From contig NWBN01000031.1 of NCBI GenBank assembly GCA_002633315.1, forward strand, positions 310,001 to 374,000: 64,000 bases of DNA. Direction: 5' to 3'. The stretch comes from Bacteroidales bacterium Phil6 (GTDB taxonomy: Bacteria; Bacteroidota; Bacteroidia; Bacteroidales; F082). The notes under the pieces were generated by a model. The model saw only the letters and a list, made by a program, of their open reading frames with translations, made no database searches and was not told where the DNA came from. The position numbers and the translations under genes are program-made. Below, in pieces: positions 53,689 through 62,137 of this stretch; the first letter of the stretch is position 1; the number at the start of each line of letters is the position of its first letter.

Positions 53689-53884
53689 ATGTTTTTGTTA
53701 TTCTCTAAAGAAATAATACCGTATTTCGGCGATTGACAAGGGTGGGGTAAAGATTGTAACTTTGCCGACGTAATTGTTGACAAGTCCTCCTTTAACGTAC
53801 AATTACGATGCCATTTTAAGATTGAATTATTATGTTTTTAGGTTAATGAAAGACAAGTCGTCAAGTTCGACGACTTGTCTTTTT
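53689..53884 (+). repeat. Intergenic element copy 2, likely small-RNA gene
   Basis: This is the second copy of the 52149-52342 element, on the other side of the AAA ATPase gene. Here the promoter boxes are canonical: TTGAC (53733-53737), 19 nt, TAACTTTG (53757-53764). The 3' hairpin (53850-53881) has 13 perfect pairs and a T run. Compared with copy 1, the hairpin at 53746-53766 replaces an A-T pair by G-C (both sides changed), and the terminator stem replaces G-T by G-C. Paired changes of this kind suggest that RNA structure is conserved. Confidence 0.75.
53771..53884 (+). ncRNA. Predicted ~114-nt small RNA (copy 2)
   Basis: Start is inferred about 7 nt after the canonical -7 box (53757-53764), end at the terminator T run. 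The transcript would contain an unpaired CCTCC-rich segment near its 5' end, which could pair with ribosome-binding sites, and a strong 3' hairpin. It is not recognised as a known family. The equivalent transcript from copy 1 would span about 52231-52342. The terminator also faces the end of the minus-strand S9 peptidase gene (53889). Confidence 0.5.
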
Positions 53885-53888
53885 ATGT

Positions 53889-55721
53889 TCAAATATATTT
53901 TTCTAAAAAACGTTCCATGGCACGATAAAAGTCGAACCTGTTTTCTTCGTTGTGGAATCCGTGTCCTTCATCATATTTTACCATATAATCGACGTTGACA
54001 CCGTTTTCACGCAGGGCTTCAACCATTTGGTCCGATTCTGCCTTGTTTACTCTCGGGTCGTTGGCACCTTGGGCTATGAATAGAGGTGTCTTTATTTTGT
54101 CAACATTGTAAACCGGAGAACATTCTTTCATTATCTCTTTGTCCTTTTCCGGGTCTCCGACCATTTCGTACATCATTTCCAACAATGGCTCCCAATACGG
54201 AGGGATAGTCTTCATGAAAGTGAAAAGGTTGGAAACGCCTACATAATCTATGGCACATGCATACAAATCAGGTGTCTTGGTGATACCTGACAATGTGGCA
54301 TATCCTCCATAACTTGCACCATAAATGGCTATTTTGTCTTTGTTGACGATACCTTTGTCTATCAGATAATTTACTCCGTCTGTGATATCGTCCTGCATGG
54401 CACGTCCCCATTGTTTGTATGATTTTTCCTTGAATGATCTGCCATAGCCTGTCGAACCTCTGAAATTCATCTGCAACACTGCATAACCTCTGTTGGCAAG
54501 AAACTGTACCTCCGAGTTGAATCCCCAAATGTCACGATGCCATGGTCCTCCGTGAGGGTTGACGACTAACGACAGACCTTTGGCAGTGTCGATGTCATAA
54601 CCTGTCGGCAGCGTGAGATAACCTTCAATCGAAAGTCCGTCACGTGCCTCATAACGTATCGGTATCATGCTTGCCATTTCATCTTCTTTAAGCCATGGCT
54701 TCAGTTCTCCTATCTGTTTTATGTTGTCTTCTGCCACATCATAAAAGTAATATTTCCCGCTGTTGCGGTCGTTGTAGGCAATGACAATCATTTTGTCTTC
54801 GTTTTTGTTGCTGCATGTGATGCCTACGTTGAACCCCGGAAGATGTTTTTCTATGTTGTGAAACATATTTTCTGTGTCTTTGTCAAAGAAATGACGTATC
54901 CTGCCTTTGTGTCCGACACATGAAACAGCTGTCAGTTTTTTTCTTTTGTTGGAATAGCTGACATTGTCGATGTCGTATGTGGGATTTTCATACAACACTT
55001 CTATTTCTTCGCAGGTGTTTGGATTCATCAGGACCAATGCCGTTTTGTCACGTCCGATGTTGGTTAGTGCATAAACGAGTTTGTTGTCGGGCGTAAACTC
55101 TGCAAATGACAATTCTTCACGGAAATTGGTTTTCAGGACCTCGCGGAAATCCTCTTCTTCGTTGTCACGGTACAATATAACGGTGTTGACGCCATCTTCA
55201 ATGGCATAGCCTACACGCAATTTTCCGTCGTGGTCAAAACCCCAGTCCTGTATGTTGCCGGGATTTTCGTATAATAAAGTACGTTCTCCAGTCTTGACAT
55301 TAAGTCTGTAAGGATCGAACACCTGGGGATTATTCTCGTTGGTAGCAATAATGATATTGTCTTCGTCATTGTCGAGAGTGTCGAGTATCATGGCGCGAAC
55401 ATTATCGACAGCACAGTATTCTTTTATTTCACATGTGGCAGTATCTATGCCGAACATTTGATAGTTCTCGTCGCCACCTTTGTCTTTCAAGAAAACTATG
55501 GTGTTGTCATTAGCCCAGCAATAACCTTCGATGCTGCGCTCTGTCTCGGAAGTCAATCTTCTTGGCTCTCCGCCGGTAACGGATTGAATGTAAATGTTTA
55601 GCCTTTTCTCCCATGGTGCAAGATATGAGAAATATTTTCCGTTGGGAGATATCTGATAATCAGTGATTTCAACATTTCTGAAGAAATCTTCCATTGGTAT
55701 GATTTTTCTTTTTACTGTCAT
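53889..55721 (-). CDS. S9 family peptidase (prolyl oligopeptidase type)
   Basis: This serine peptidase has about 610 residues. The start is placed at the internal Met in MTVKRKIIPMEDFFRN, since upstream residues show no conservation or signal peptide. The N-terminal ~350 residues form a beta-propeller (QISPNGKYFSYLAPW, EGYCWANDNTIVFLKD, FAEFTPDNKLVYALT). The C-terminal alpha/beta-hydrolase domain holds the nucleophile in IYGASYGGYATLSG, the aspartate in QGANDPRVNKAESD and the histidine in YDEGHGFHNEE. It probably trims peptides in the cytoplasm, complementing the secreted C25 peptidases; di- or oligopeptidase activity cannot be separated by sight. Confidence 0.92.
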   Translation of the reverse strand: MTVKRKIIPMEDFFRNVEITDYQISPNGKYFSYLAPWEKRLNIYIQSVTGGEPRRLTSETERSIEGYCWANDNTIVFLKDKGGDENYQMFGIDTATCEIKEYCAVDNVRAMILDTLDNDEDNIIIATNENNPQVFDPYRLNVKTGERTLLYENPGNIQDWGFDHDGKLRVGYAIEDGVNTVILYRDNEEEDFREVLKTNFREELSFAEFTPDNKLVYALTNIGRDKTALVLMNPNTCEEIEVLYENPTYDIDNVSYSNKRKKLTAVSCVGHKGRIRHFFDKDTENMFHNIEKHLPGFNVGITCSNKNEDKMIVIAYNDRNSGKYYFYDVAEDNIKQIGELKPWLKEDEMASMIPIRYEARDGLSIEGYLTLPTGYDIDTAKGLSLVVNPHGGPWHRDIWGFNSEVQFLANRGYAVLQMNFRGSTGYGRSFKEKSYKQWGRAMQDDITDGVNYLIDKGIVNKDKIAIYGASYGGYATLSGITKTPDLYACAIDYVGVSNLFTFMKTIPPYWEPLLEMMYEMVGDPEKDKEIMKECSPVYNVDKIKTPLFIAQGANDPRVNKAESDQMVEALRENGVNVDYMVKYDEGHGFHNEENRFDFYRAMERFLEKYI

Positions 55722-55906
55722 TATAATTGGTTTTTTCTTTATATCTTCAAGAATCGTTCCATTTTTATATTTTGACATTTTGTCGCATATTATGACAGAC
55801 ATATAACATGCAAGCCACGGACAACATTATGCTGCCCGCGGCATTACGTCATTTGAAAAATGATTCTTACTGTTAAGGTAGTTGAAAATTACTTTGCTAT
55901 TTGCTT

Positions 55907-56260
55907 TTACTCTTTTCTGTAAATATTGACAATGTCATCTATGTCCATGTTGTACAACTTCATTTTCTTGAATAACATGGGAATTTCATTTTCGATGAAC
56001 TCTTTCTTCTGTTCTTTGAGAATCAGTTCCTTAGCATCTTTAGAGATAAAATATCCAATGCCTCTCTTGTTGAATATTATCCCTTTATTCTGCAAATATT
56101 CGTAAGACCTTACAACTGTATTGGGGTTGACACCAAGTTCTATACCCAACTCGCGTACCGATTGTATCCTTTCTTCAGCTTTTAATGCATCGCTTAAAAT
56201 CAATTCGTTGATACGGTCGCAAATTTGCAGATATATAGGCTTGTGTTGATTGAATTCCAT
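55907..56260 (-). CDS. GntR-family regulator, YtrA subfamily
   Basis: This 117-residue protein has an N-terminal winged helix-turn-helix (QICDRINELILSDALKAEERIQSVRELGIELGVNPNTVVRSYEYL) and only a short C-terminal extension. That makes it YtrA-like rather than a FadR/HutC type with a ligand-binding domain. YtrA regulators usually repress the ABC transporter operon that contains them. Here it is the last gene of an ATPase-permease-regulator operon (2 bp after the permease). The N-terminus QHKPIYLQICDRI is typical. Confidence 0.92.
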   Translation of the reverse strand: MEFNQHKPIYLQICDRINELILSDALKAEERIQSVRELGIELGVNPNTVVRSYEYLQNKGIIFNKRGIGYFISKDAKELILKEQKKEFIENEIPMLFKKMKLYNMDIDDIVNIYRKE

Positions 56261-56262
56261 TT

Positions 56263-57024
56263 TTAATATTTTTGATTGCGTATTTTATAATATGTACCGT
56301 AAAATGTAGCGATGGCTATCAGGGACGTGATTATTATTAGTGTTATCATAACTTTGAACATGATATGATATGCTTCATCATGTGTCAAATTACAGCCTTC
56401 GTCGAATTTCGTTCCTGTTATAAATAATAATAATGTTATAGCAAAGACTAATAACAAAGTCTTGCTGAATTTATGTTTTTTGAATACCATGTTAAAGAAT
56501 GAGAAGATGCCTATTTGCATTATTGATGAAGTGATAAGTAATATAATAATGGATAAATCCATTCGTGATTCAAACAGTTTAGGATAATTGAGATTTATTG
56601 AAGTTGAAAACAGGAAATTTTTGTAATCGGTACCGGGTATGATGGTGAGTATTGAGTCGATTATAATTGCGCCGGCAAAATATAACAAAGGAGTGATGAT
56701 AATGCAATATGATAACATGCTTAAAAATTTCTCTAAATTGGAGGCCGGTAACAAAGCTCTGTATATTCCTGTTTTATTGTTGTTGTAATTTGCATACAGT
56801 CTTGAAGGTGTCAACACCATGAGTAATGATGTGAAAAACAAAATGGTCATCAGTCTGCTGTCAGAGATTGTGATATATCCAGGCCGAAATATTTTATTAA
56901 CTAATACTGTAAAAATGGGGATAACCCATAACAGGTAAATCATAGTGGCAAACCGTTTGAAATTTTCAAATCCTTCTTTTTTGAAAAGATGCCAAAATCT
57001 GTTTATGTTGAATGTACTATTCAT
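56263..57024 (-). CDS. ABC transporter permease-like membrane protein
   Basis: This 253-residue protein has six predicted membrane helices and no recognisable family motif. Its position between an ABC ATPase gene (11 bp upstream) and a YtrA-type regulator gene marks it as the probable membrane subunit. The N-terminal RFWHLFKKEGFENFKRFATMIYLL resembles permeases of the ABC-2 type that start with a charged helix. The substrate is unknown; systems of this layout often export peptides or respond to cell-wall antibiotics. Confidence 0.72.
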   Translation of the reverse strand: MNSTFNINRFWHLFKKEGFENFKRFATMIYLLWVIPIFTVLVNKIFRPGYITISDSRLMTILFFTSLLMVLTPSRLYANYNNNKTGIYRALLPASNLEKFLSMLSYCIIITPLLYFAGAIIIDSILTIIPGTDYKNFLFSTSINLNYPKLFESRMDLSIIILLITSSIMQIGIFSFFNMVFKKHKFSKTLLLVFAITLLLFITGTKFDEGCNLTHDEAYHIMFKVMITLIIITSLIAIATFYGTYYKIRNQKY

Positions 57025-57035
57025 AATATCTTGAT

Positions 57036-57866
57036 TTATATGTTGTTGAATATGTTTTTTATTAACTCTTTGTTTTTATGGGCTGTGTTGAACAATGCTT
57101 CAATGTTGATGTTGCTTTCTTCATTATTGTCATTTAGAATGACATTGATATATCCTCCAGGCAACATCTCTGAATATAAAGCATCGCTTCTCATTTCCTG
57201 ATCGTATGAGAAAAACAGTTTTGATGCTATGCTGACAGTGTCTGCTGCAAGAATGACTCCTTCATTGTCAAGAATAATTATGTTGTCGAGCAGATTCTCA
57301 ACGTCTTTTACCTGATGTGTAGAGATAATCAGAGTGGTCTTTTCATTGCAGTAGTTGGCAAGAATCTTTCTTAGCGAGGCTTTGGACGGTATGTCCAGTC
57401 CGTTGGTTGGCTCGTCGAGAAACAGATATTCGGTTTTTAATGCCAAGGCACTCGCAATGATGGCTTTTTTCTGTTGTCCGAACGACATGGTTTTATAGTT
57501 TTTTGTCGGATCTATCTCGAAATCATGACATATCTTGATGAAATATTCATGATCGTAGTTTGGATAAAACAAACCTAAATTTCGAGAATATTTTTCAGAT
57601 GTACCGTTGTAGCCGACAATTTCATCCGGAATGAAAAATATGTTGTTTAAAAAGTTGGGGTTTCTGTCAAAAGGTATGAAATTGTCAACAATGCAACTGC
57701 CTTTAGTTGGCTTTTGCAACCCGCAGATTAATTTTAACAGGGTGGTCTTTCCTACGCCGTTTTCTCCAAGAAGTCCGTATATCTTTCCTTTTTCAAAGGT
57801 GATATTGAGGTCCTTGAATACTTTCGTTTTTTGATAATTGAAATCTAAGTTGTTGATACTAATCAT
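57036..57866 (-). CDS. ABC transporter ATP-binding protein
   Basis: This 276-residue ATPase contains Walker A (GLLGENGVGKTTLLKLI), the signature YKTMSFGQQKKAIIASALA (SFGQQ replaces the usual LSGGQ), Walker B (YLFLDEPTNGLD) and the switch histidine in LIISTHQVKDVE. A C-terminal tail of ~70 residues may regulate dimerisation. It is the first gene of the ATPase-permease-GntR operon and has a good promoter at 57924-57954. Confidence 0.93.
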   Translation of the reverse strand: MISINNLDFNYQKTKVFKDLNITFEKGKIYGLLGENGVGKTTLLKLICGLQKPTKGSCIVDNFIPFDRNPNFLNNIFFIPDEIVGYNGTSEKYSRNLGLFYPNYDHEYFIKICHDFEIDPTKNYKTMSFGQQKKAIIASALALKTEYLFLDEPTNGLDIPSKASLRKILANYCNEKTTLIISTHQVKDVENLLDNIIILDNEGVILAADTVSIASKLFFSYDQEMRSDALYSEMLPGGYINVILNDNNEESNINIEALFNTAHKNKELIKNIFNNI

Positions 57867-58187
57867 AATGGCTGATATTAATGTTGTTATAATTTATTGG
57901 TGTAATAGATAACTAATACACTGCAAATATACGTTGAATTTTATTTTTGTCAAGAGTTTTATGCGTTTTTTTTGCAAAAAAATAAAAATTTTCTATAATA
58001 TATTGATAAACAATAAATTATAAACGACAAAATTTGTTGAGAAAGTTGATTTTTTCTAAACGAACGTAGATAATTGTAAATCGACATCGTTATTTTCTGA
58101 TGGTTTTTGTGTGTAAAAGCCAATGTGTTAGTATAAAACTGAAAAATGTCTTTTAGGAAGTAATAATGGCAATCAATGATTGTGCTG
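57867..58187. other. Intergenic region upstream of the ABC operon
   Basis: About 320 bp hold the ABC operon promoter and AT-rich DNA. No open frame or clear terminator was recognised for the minus-strand gene that ends at 58188. Confidence 0.5.
57924..57954 (-). promoter_or_regulatory. Promoter of the ABC transporter operon
   Basis: TTGAC (57954-57950), an 18-nt spacer and TATATTTG (57931-57924) on the minus strand. The leader to ATG 57866 is about 50 nt and could hold the GntR operator; a matching inverted repeat was not identified. Confidence 0.65.
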
Positions 58188-58871
58188 TTACTTTTTGATG
58201 CTTAATATAAGTCCCAACACGACCCCCAAGAAAGCGGCAAACAGCACCTGATAGTTTCCCGGTAGCAGGAAGGTTATGGTATGAGCCGGATACCAGAATA
58301 AGGGGATGGTTTTCTTAAACACAAAGCCGTACTGTATATTCCAGTCTATCTTGCTTGCCATTGTTTCCTGTATTTTCAGTTTATGGGAGAAGAAACCTTT
58401 TAAAGTGCCGCCGGTCTCCATGATATGAATATCCGTAATCTTGTGCAATGTCATGAAGATAGGAGCAAATATGGTATTCATCAGAACGCTGATGCAGAGA
58501 GCGACGAAAAATTTGTTAAGACTCAGCGGGCCTGAAAACCAAATAGCAGCCTTGTTGAATCCTATGTTACTCAAAAAGGCTATGGTGCCGCTTTTGAATA
58601 TCGTCATTGCCATTGCTATTCCCATGCCGAGAAAGCCCCACACCAACATGCGTGGCAGTATTCCGAAACCGTTTTCATTATACACTCCTTTGCGTATTCT
58701 CAGTGCCAGCATTTCTCCGAATGTGGCTAAGATGGCAAATTTAAAGAAACTCATTATCATACCGTGTTCTCTTGTCATCTTGTTGAACCATTCCAAGGCA
58801 CCGGGTGCAAACGCAAAAATACCTGTTACTGCCAACACTGCAATAATGGCGATATAATCGTTCTTTTTCAT
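58188..58871 (-). CDS. Conserved membrane protein, function unknown
   Basis: This 227-residue protein has about five membrane helices. Recognisable stretches are FAPGALEWFNKMTREHGMIMSFFKFAILATFGEMLALRIRKG and FFVALCISVLMNTIFAPIFMTLHKITDIH. The order of short amphipathic loops and the region GFVFKKTIPLFWYPAHTITFLLP recall the Mpv17/PMP22-like fold, but that is a weak impression. It lies 80 bp after the acetate-CoA ligase gene on the same strand, with a hairpin between them. Confidence 0.65.
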   Translation of the reverse strand: MKKNDYIAIIAVLAVTGIFAFAPGALEWFNKMTREHGMIMSFFKFAILATFGEMLALRIRKGVYNENGFGILPRMLVWGFLGMGIAMAMTIFKSGTIAFLSNIGFNKAAIWFSGPLSLNKFFVALCISVLMNTIFAPIFMTLHKITDIHIMETGGTLKGFFSHKLKIQETMASKIDWNIQYGFVFKKTIPLFWYPAHTITFLLPGNYQVLFAAFLGVVLGLILSIKK

Positions 58872-58895
58872 CTTTGTGTTTTATTAAATATGAGA

Positions 58896-58938
58896 AAGGT
58901 GTGCAATAATACAGATTACTGTCATAATTACACACCTT
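58896..58938 (-). terminator. Long hairpin between acetate-CoA ligase gene and membrane protein gene
   Basis: An 8-bp outer stem (AAGGTGTG / CACACCTT), continued by weaker A/T pairs around an inner loop, gives a 43-nt hairpin. Only a short T stretch follows on the minus strand, so it could be a partial terminator or processing site rather than a full stop. Confidence 0.5.
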
Positions 58939-58951
58939 GTTGTATAATGAA

Positions 58952-61012
58952 TTATTTCTCTATTCTTATTCTTGCATCAACGGCGACTACATTTTTCGGA
59001 TTGCCGAGCAATGGGTTGAGGTCCATTTCTGCAATTTCTGGTGCAGCCATCACCAAGGCTGATACTCTTGCAATCTGTTCTGCATAGATGTCGATATTTA
59101 CAGGTTGCTGTCCGCGAACACCTTGCAGTATCTTATATCCGCGCAAGTTTTTCATCATGCTTTTTGCCTCTTCAGTGCTTATCGGAGCCAAAGCATTCTG
59201 TACGTCTTTCAGCACTTCTATGAAGATGCCACCCAAGCCAAAGAACACCTGATGTCCGAATTTTGCATTGCGAATGGCTCCAATATATACCTCAGTGCCG
59301 TCGAGCATCGGGTACATCTCCACTGCATAGGTGTCTTTTATCGCCATGAGGCGGTCGAACTCTTTGCCTACGGTCTCGATGTCGCGTACATTGAGAGTGA
59401 CACCTCCTACATCGGATTTGTGTACCGGACCAACAACTTTCATCACAAGCGGATAACCCACTTCGTTGGCAAAGTCGAGAGCTGCCTGTTTCTTGTCAAC
59501 TACACGTATCTGTTTTTGTGCTATGCCGGCAGCGTCGAGGAGTTCGTAAATTTTGTCGGGTGCGATGTATCCGTTTTCGCAACTGTCTATGACTTTGCGT
59601 ACGCGCACTTTGTCAATCTCAGGCATCACTATGTCTTCAGGTTGTGGTTTCGGTGTGTTGTAAATCTTACATAATGCATTGCCGAATACACACTCTTCCG
59701 GGAAGTTGATTCTATGTTTGTTGTTGATGAAATCGGCTATCTCGTCTTTTACGTTGATGATAGAAGGCAGGATGGGGAAGATGGGCTTTTTGCAGGTCTT
59801 CATTTTCTCGTCAAGAACCTCGTAAACCTCCCAGTTGGGGAACAATCCCGGTGAGCCGAATATCACGCACATACAGTCAATGTTGTCGAAGTCATTTTCG
59901 CAGGCGTCTATGATATGTCCGAGTTGTTCTGCTGTTCCGGTGGCAAGGAAGTCGATAGGGTTGCCTACCGATGAGCCGGGGAACAGTTTGGCAAGCAAGG
60001 CATCGGCTTGGGGACCTTCAAGATGTGGCACATCCATGCCGTTGTTCGACAGCACGTCGGTAAGCATGACGGCAGGTCCTCCTGCGTGTGTTATGACAGC
60101 CATGTTTTTTCCTTTTACTTCAGGGTGCATGAATATGGCACATACCGTAGTGAGTTCCTGACGGTTGTGGCAGCGTACTATACCCGCTTTGCGGAACAGT
60201 GCATCTACTACAGAATCGTCAGTCGCCAATGCTCCTGTATGCGATGATGCTGCTCTGCTGCCTGCAGCAGAACAACCGGACTTGATGGCTGCTATGCGAC
60301 ACCCCTTGTGTATAAGTGAACGTGAGTGTTTCAACAGTTTTTGTGGATTGCCTATCTTTTCCATGTATAACATGATGACTCTTGAACTCGTCTCAGGGTC
60401 GAAAGTCTCGTCGAGATGTTCCAAAACGTCTTCTATTCCTATTTGAGCAGAATTGCCAACTGCCCATACACTGTTGAATGTCAATCCATTGGTAATGCCG
60501 TATTCTTTGATGAACACTGCCGTGGCACCGGAGCCTGTGATAAAATCTACTCCATGAGGATCAAGACGCGGTATGGGAGCATCGAAAGCACCGCAATAAT
60601 TTCTGTTCAGGAAACCTGTACAGTTGGGACCTATCAAACTGCCTCCTACACTGTTGATTGTGTTGGCAATATGACGTTCATATTCAGCACCTTCTGCACT
60701 TTCTTCTCCAAATCCGGCTGAGATGATGATAAATCCTTTTGTTCCTTTTTCAAGTGCGAGAGTGTCAACGGTAGAAGGACAGTATTTGGCTGCTATTGCT
60801 ATTATGGCACAATCTACTTGAGGAAGCTCTTCGACTTTGGCGTAACATTTTATACCTTGTACCTCAGTCTCTTTGGGGTTCACAGTGTAGATCTCTCCTT
60901 TAAAGTTGCTTTTTTTCAAACTCATCAGTACACGACCTCCGGGTTTGTGTACATCACTCGATGCACCGACAACAACGATGCTTTTCGGATTCAATAATTC
61001 TTTTGCTATCAT
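58952..61012 (-). CDS. Acetate-CoA ligase (ADP-forming), fused alpha-beta form
   Basis: This 686-residue enzyme is predicted to convert acyl-CoA, ADP and phosphate into the acid, CoA and ATP. The N-terminal CoA-binding domain contains SIVVVGASSDVHKPGGRV. A succinyl-CoA-ligase-like domain carries the phosphohistidine motif ASSHTGALATDDSVVDALF. The C-terminal ~230 residues are an ATP-grasp domain (YPLVMKVVGPVHKSDVGGV, FFGLGGIFIEVLKDV, EMDLNPLLG). Such enzymes let peptide fermenters make ATP from the acyl-CoAs of amino-acid breakdown, which fits the proteases and Rnf/NQR in this window. The acyl substrate (acetyl, branched or aryl) cannot be told. Confidence 0.93.
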   Translation of the reverse strand: MIAKELLNPKSIVVVGASSDVHKPGGRVLMSLKKSNFKGEIYTVNPKETEVQGIKCYAKVEELPQVDCAIIAIAAKYCPSTVDTLALEKGTKGFIIISAGFGEESAEGAEYERHIANTINSVGGSLIGPNCTGFLNRNYCGAFDAPIPRLDPHGVDFITGSGATAVFIKEYGITNGLTFNSVWAVGNSAQIGIEDVLEHLDETFDPETSSRVIMLYMEKIGNPQKLLKHSRSLIHKGCRIAAIKSGCSAAGSRAASSHTGALATDDSVVDALFRKAGIVRCHNRQELTTVCAIFMHPEVKGKNMAVITHAGGPAVMLTDVLSNNGMDVPHLEGPQADALLAKLFPGSSVGNPIDFLATGTAEQLGHIIDACENDFDNIDCMCVIFGSPGLFPNWEVYEVLDEKMKTCKKPIFPILPSIINVKDEIADFINNKHRINFPEECVFGNALCKIYNTPKPQPEDIVMPEIDKVRVRKVIDSCENGYIAPDKIYELLDAAGIAQKQIRVVDKKQAALDFANEVGYPLVMKVVGPVHKSDVGGVTLNVRDIETVGKEFDRLMAIKDTYAVEMYPMLDGTEVYIGAIRNAKFGHQVFFGLGGIFIEVLKDVQNALAPISTEEAKSMMKNLRGYKILQGVRGQQPVNIDIYAEQIARVSALVMAAPEIAEMDLNPLLGNPKNVVAVDARIRIEK

Positions 61013-61075
61013 ATATTTTATAAATTGTTAATATTCAGTGGTTTGTAAAGTATTGTGGATTTATTTCTTTTTTTG

Positions 61076-61083
61076 CAAATGTA
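61076..61083 (-). promoter_or_regulatory. -7 box of the acetate-CoA ligase gene
   Basis: TACATTTG on the minus strand is a consensus -7 box 63 nt before ATG 61012. It directly follows the stop of the lipid kinase gene. Confidence 0.5.
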
Positions 61084-61092
61084 AAAAAAATA

Positions 61093-61989
61093 CTATTGCG
61101 GAGCAACAAACCTTATCTTTTGTTTTAAGTTTTCAATAATGATGTGGTTATCGCTGTATATTTCACCGTCTATGGATACTGTCATTTCATTTTCCGACAA
61201 CAGTTCTACTGTCTTGGCTCTTCTGTAAACTATATGCCTTTCATATTTTTCTTTGTCGAGATGCAATCCTTTCTTATAATCGCCAATCATGCATATTAAT
61301 TTCAGTCTTGGAAGAGGTTTTACGAGACATACCTCTAACAGTCCGTCATCGTTGAGAGAGCGTGGCGCGCATTTGTATGAGCCTCCTACATATTTGCCGT
61401 TGGTGACGGTGCATAGCAGCAAGTCGTTGTCGTTAAGCGGTTCTCCGTCGGCGATGACTTTGCATCTGTTGTGCATGCCATTGAAAAAACCGTATAATAT
61501 TGCTATGGGATAACTGTTGTTTCCTCCAATGATTTTCTTTCTTCTTATCTCGTTCATCTTTTTGGCAACGACGCTGTCAAATCCGAAATGTGTAGCATTT
61601 AAGGCATAGTTGTCATTGACTTTCATAATATCTACAAGATATTCTTTCCCGTTTAACAGTCTGTCGATATTGTTGAAATTCTCTTTGCTGTCGTAATATT
61701 TTATATAATCATTGCCGCTGCCGTATGGAAGCACGCTCATACTTGCGTTATCATATCCCATTATTCCTGTAGCCACCTTGTTGATGGTGCCGTCTCCTCC
61801 GCAAGCATAAAATCTAACTTCTTCATGATGATTATCAAGATAATTTCTGATATATGCTATGGAGTCATTGGCAGAATTTGGTGTAACGATATCTACATCC
61901 ATACCGTTACAACTTTCAATTATTTTTTTTACCATACCGAGACATGACACTTTACCGGCTTTGGTATTCACAATGAAAATGTGTTTCAT
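61093..61989 (-). CDS. Diacylglycerol/lipid kinase family protein (DagK/YegS-like)
   Basis: This protein has about 298 residues. MKHIFIVNTKAGKVS (ATG 61989) is taken as the start; ATG 61998 three codons earlier is possible but nearly leaderless given the -7 box at 62007-62014. The diacylglycerol kinase catalytic motif is CGGDGTINKVATGI, followed by LPYGSGNDYIKYY, and the C-terminal beta-sandwich includes VSIDGEIYSD. The family phosphorylates diacylglycerol or related lipids. It probably supports membrane lipid turnover; the exact lipid is unknown. Confidence 0.9.
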   Translation of the reverse strand: MKHIFIVNTKAGKVSCLGMVKKIIESCNGMDVDIVTPNSANDSIAYIRNYLDNHHEEVRFYACGGDGTINKVATGIMGYDNASMSVLPYGSGNDYIKYYDSKENFNNIDRLLNGKEYLVDIMKVNDNYALNATHFGFDSVVAKKMNEIRRKKIIGGNNSYPIAILYGFFNGMHNRCKVIADGEPLNDNDLLLCTVTNGKYVGGSYKCAPRSLNDDGLLEVCLVKPLPRLKLICMIGDYKKGLHLDKEKYERHIVYRRAKTVELLSENEMTVSIDGEIYSDNHIIIENLKQKIRFVAPQ

Positions 61990-62006
61990 GACTTTCATTT
62001 ATCCTG

Positions 62007-62014
62007 CAAAGTTA
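62007..62014 (-). promoter_or_regulatory. -7 box of the lipid kinase gene
   Basis: TAACTTTG on the minus strand is a full consensus -7 box, 17 nt before ATG 61989. Confidence 0.55.
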
Positions 62015-62110
62015 GAAATATTATAGTTCTAATTAACATTTTCTTTGAATTTACTTTTTTATATAAATCTTCTTTTTATGAAAAATAGTTCATTGTGTTG
62101 TATGATTTTG

Positions 62111-62118
62111 TATTTTTG
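62111..62118 (+). promoter_or_regulatory. -7 box of the acyl-ACP thioesterase gene
   Basis: TATTTTTG matches the consensus 19 nt before ATG 62138. It is divergent from the lipid kinase promoter about 100 bp away. Confidence 0.5.
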
Positions 62119-62137
62119 TAACTAAAATTATGATGAA

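Noticed and set aside
52149..53884. Composite transposon or insertion sequence formed by the two direct repeats
   Set aside because: No transposase, no terminal inverted repeats and no target-site duplication were seen; the internal gene is an ATPase with its own promoter.
53774..53998. 74-codon open frame overlapping element copy 2
   Set aside because: It starts without an ATG, overlaps the terminator and the S9 gene, and its shared part differs non-synonymously from copy 1; better explained as RNA.
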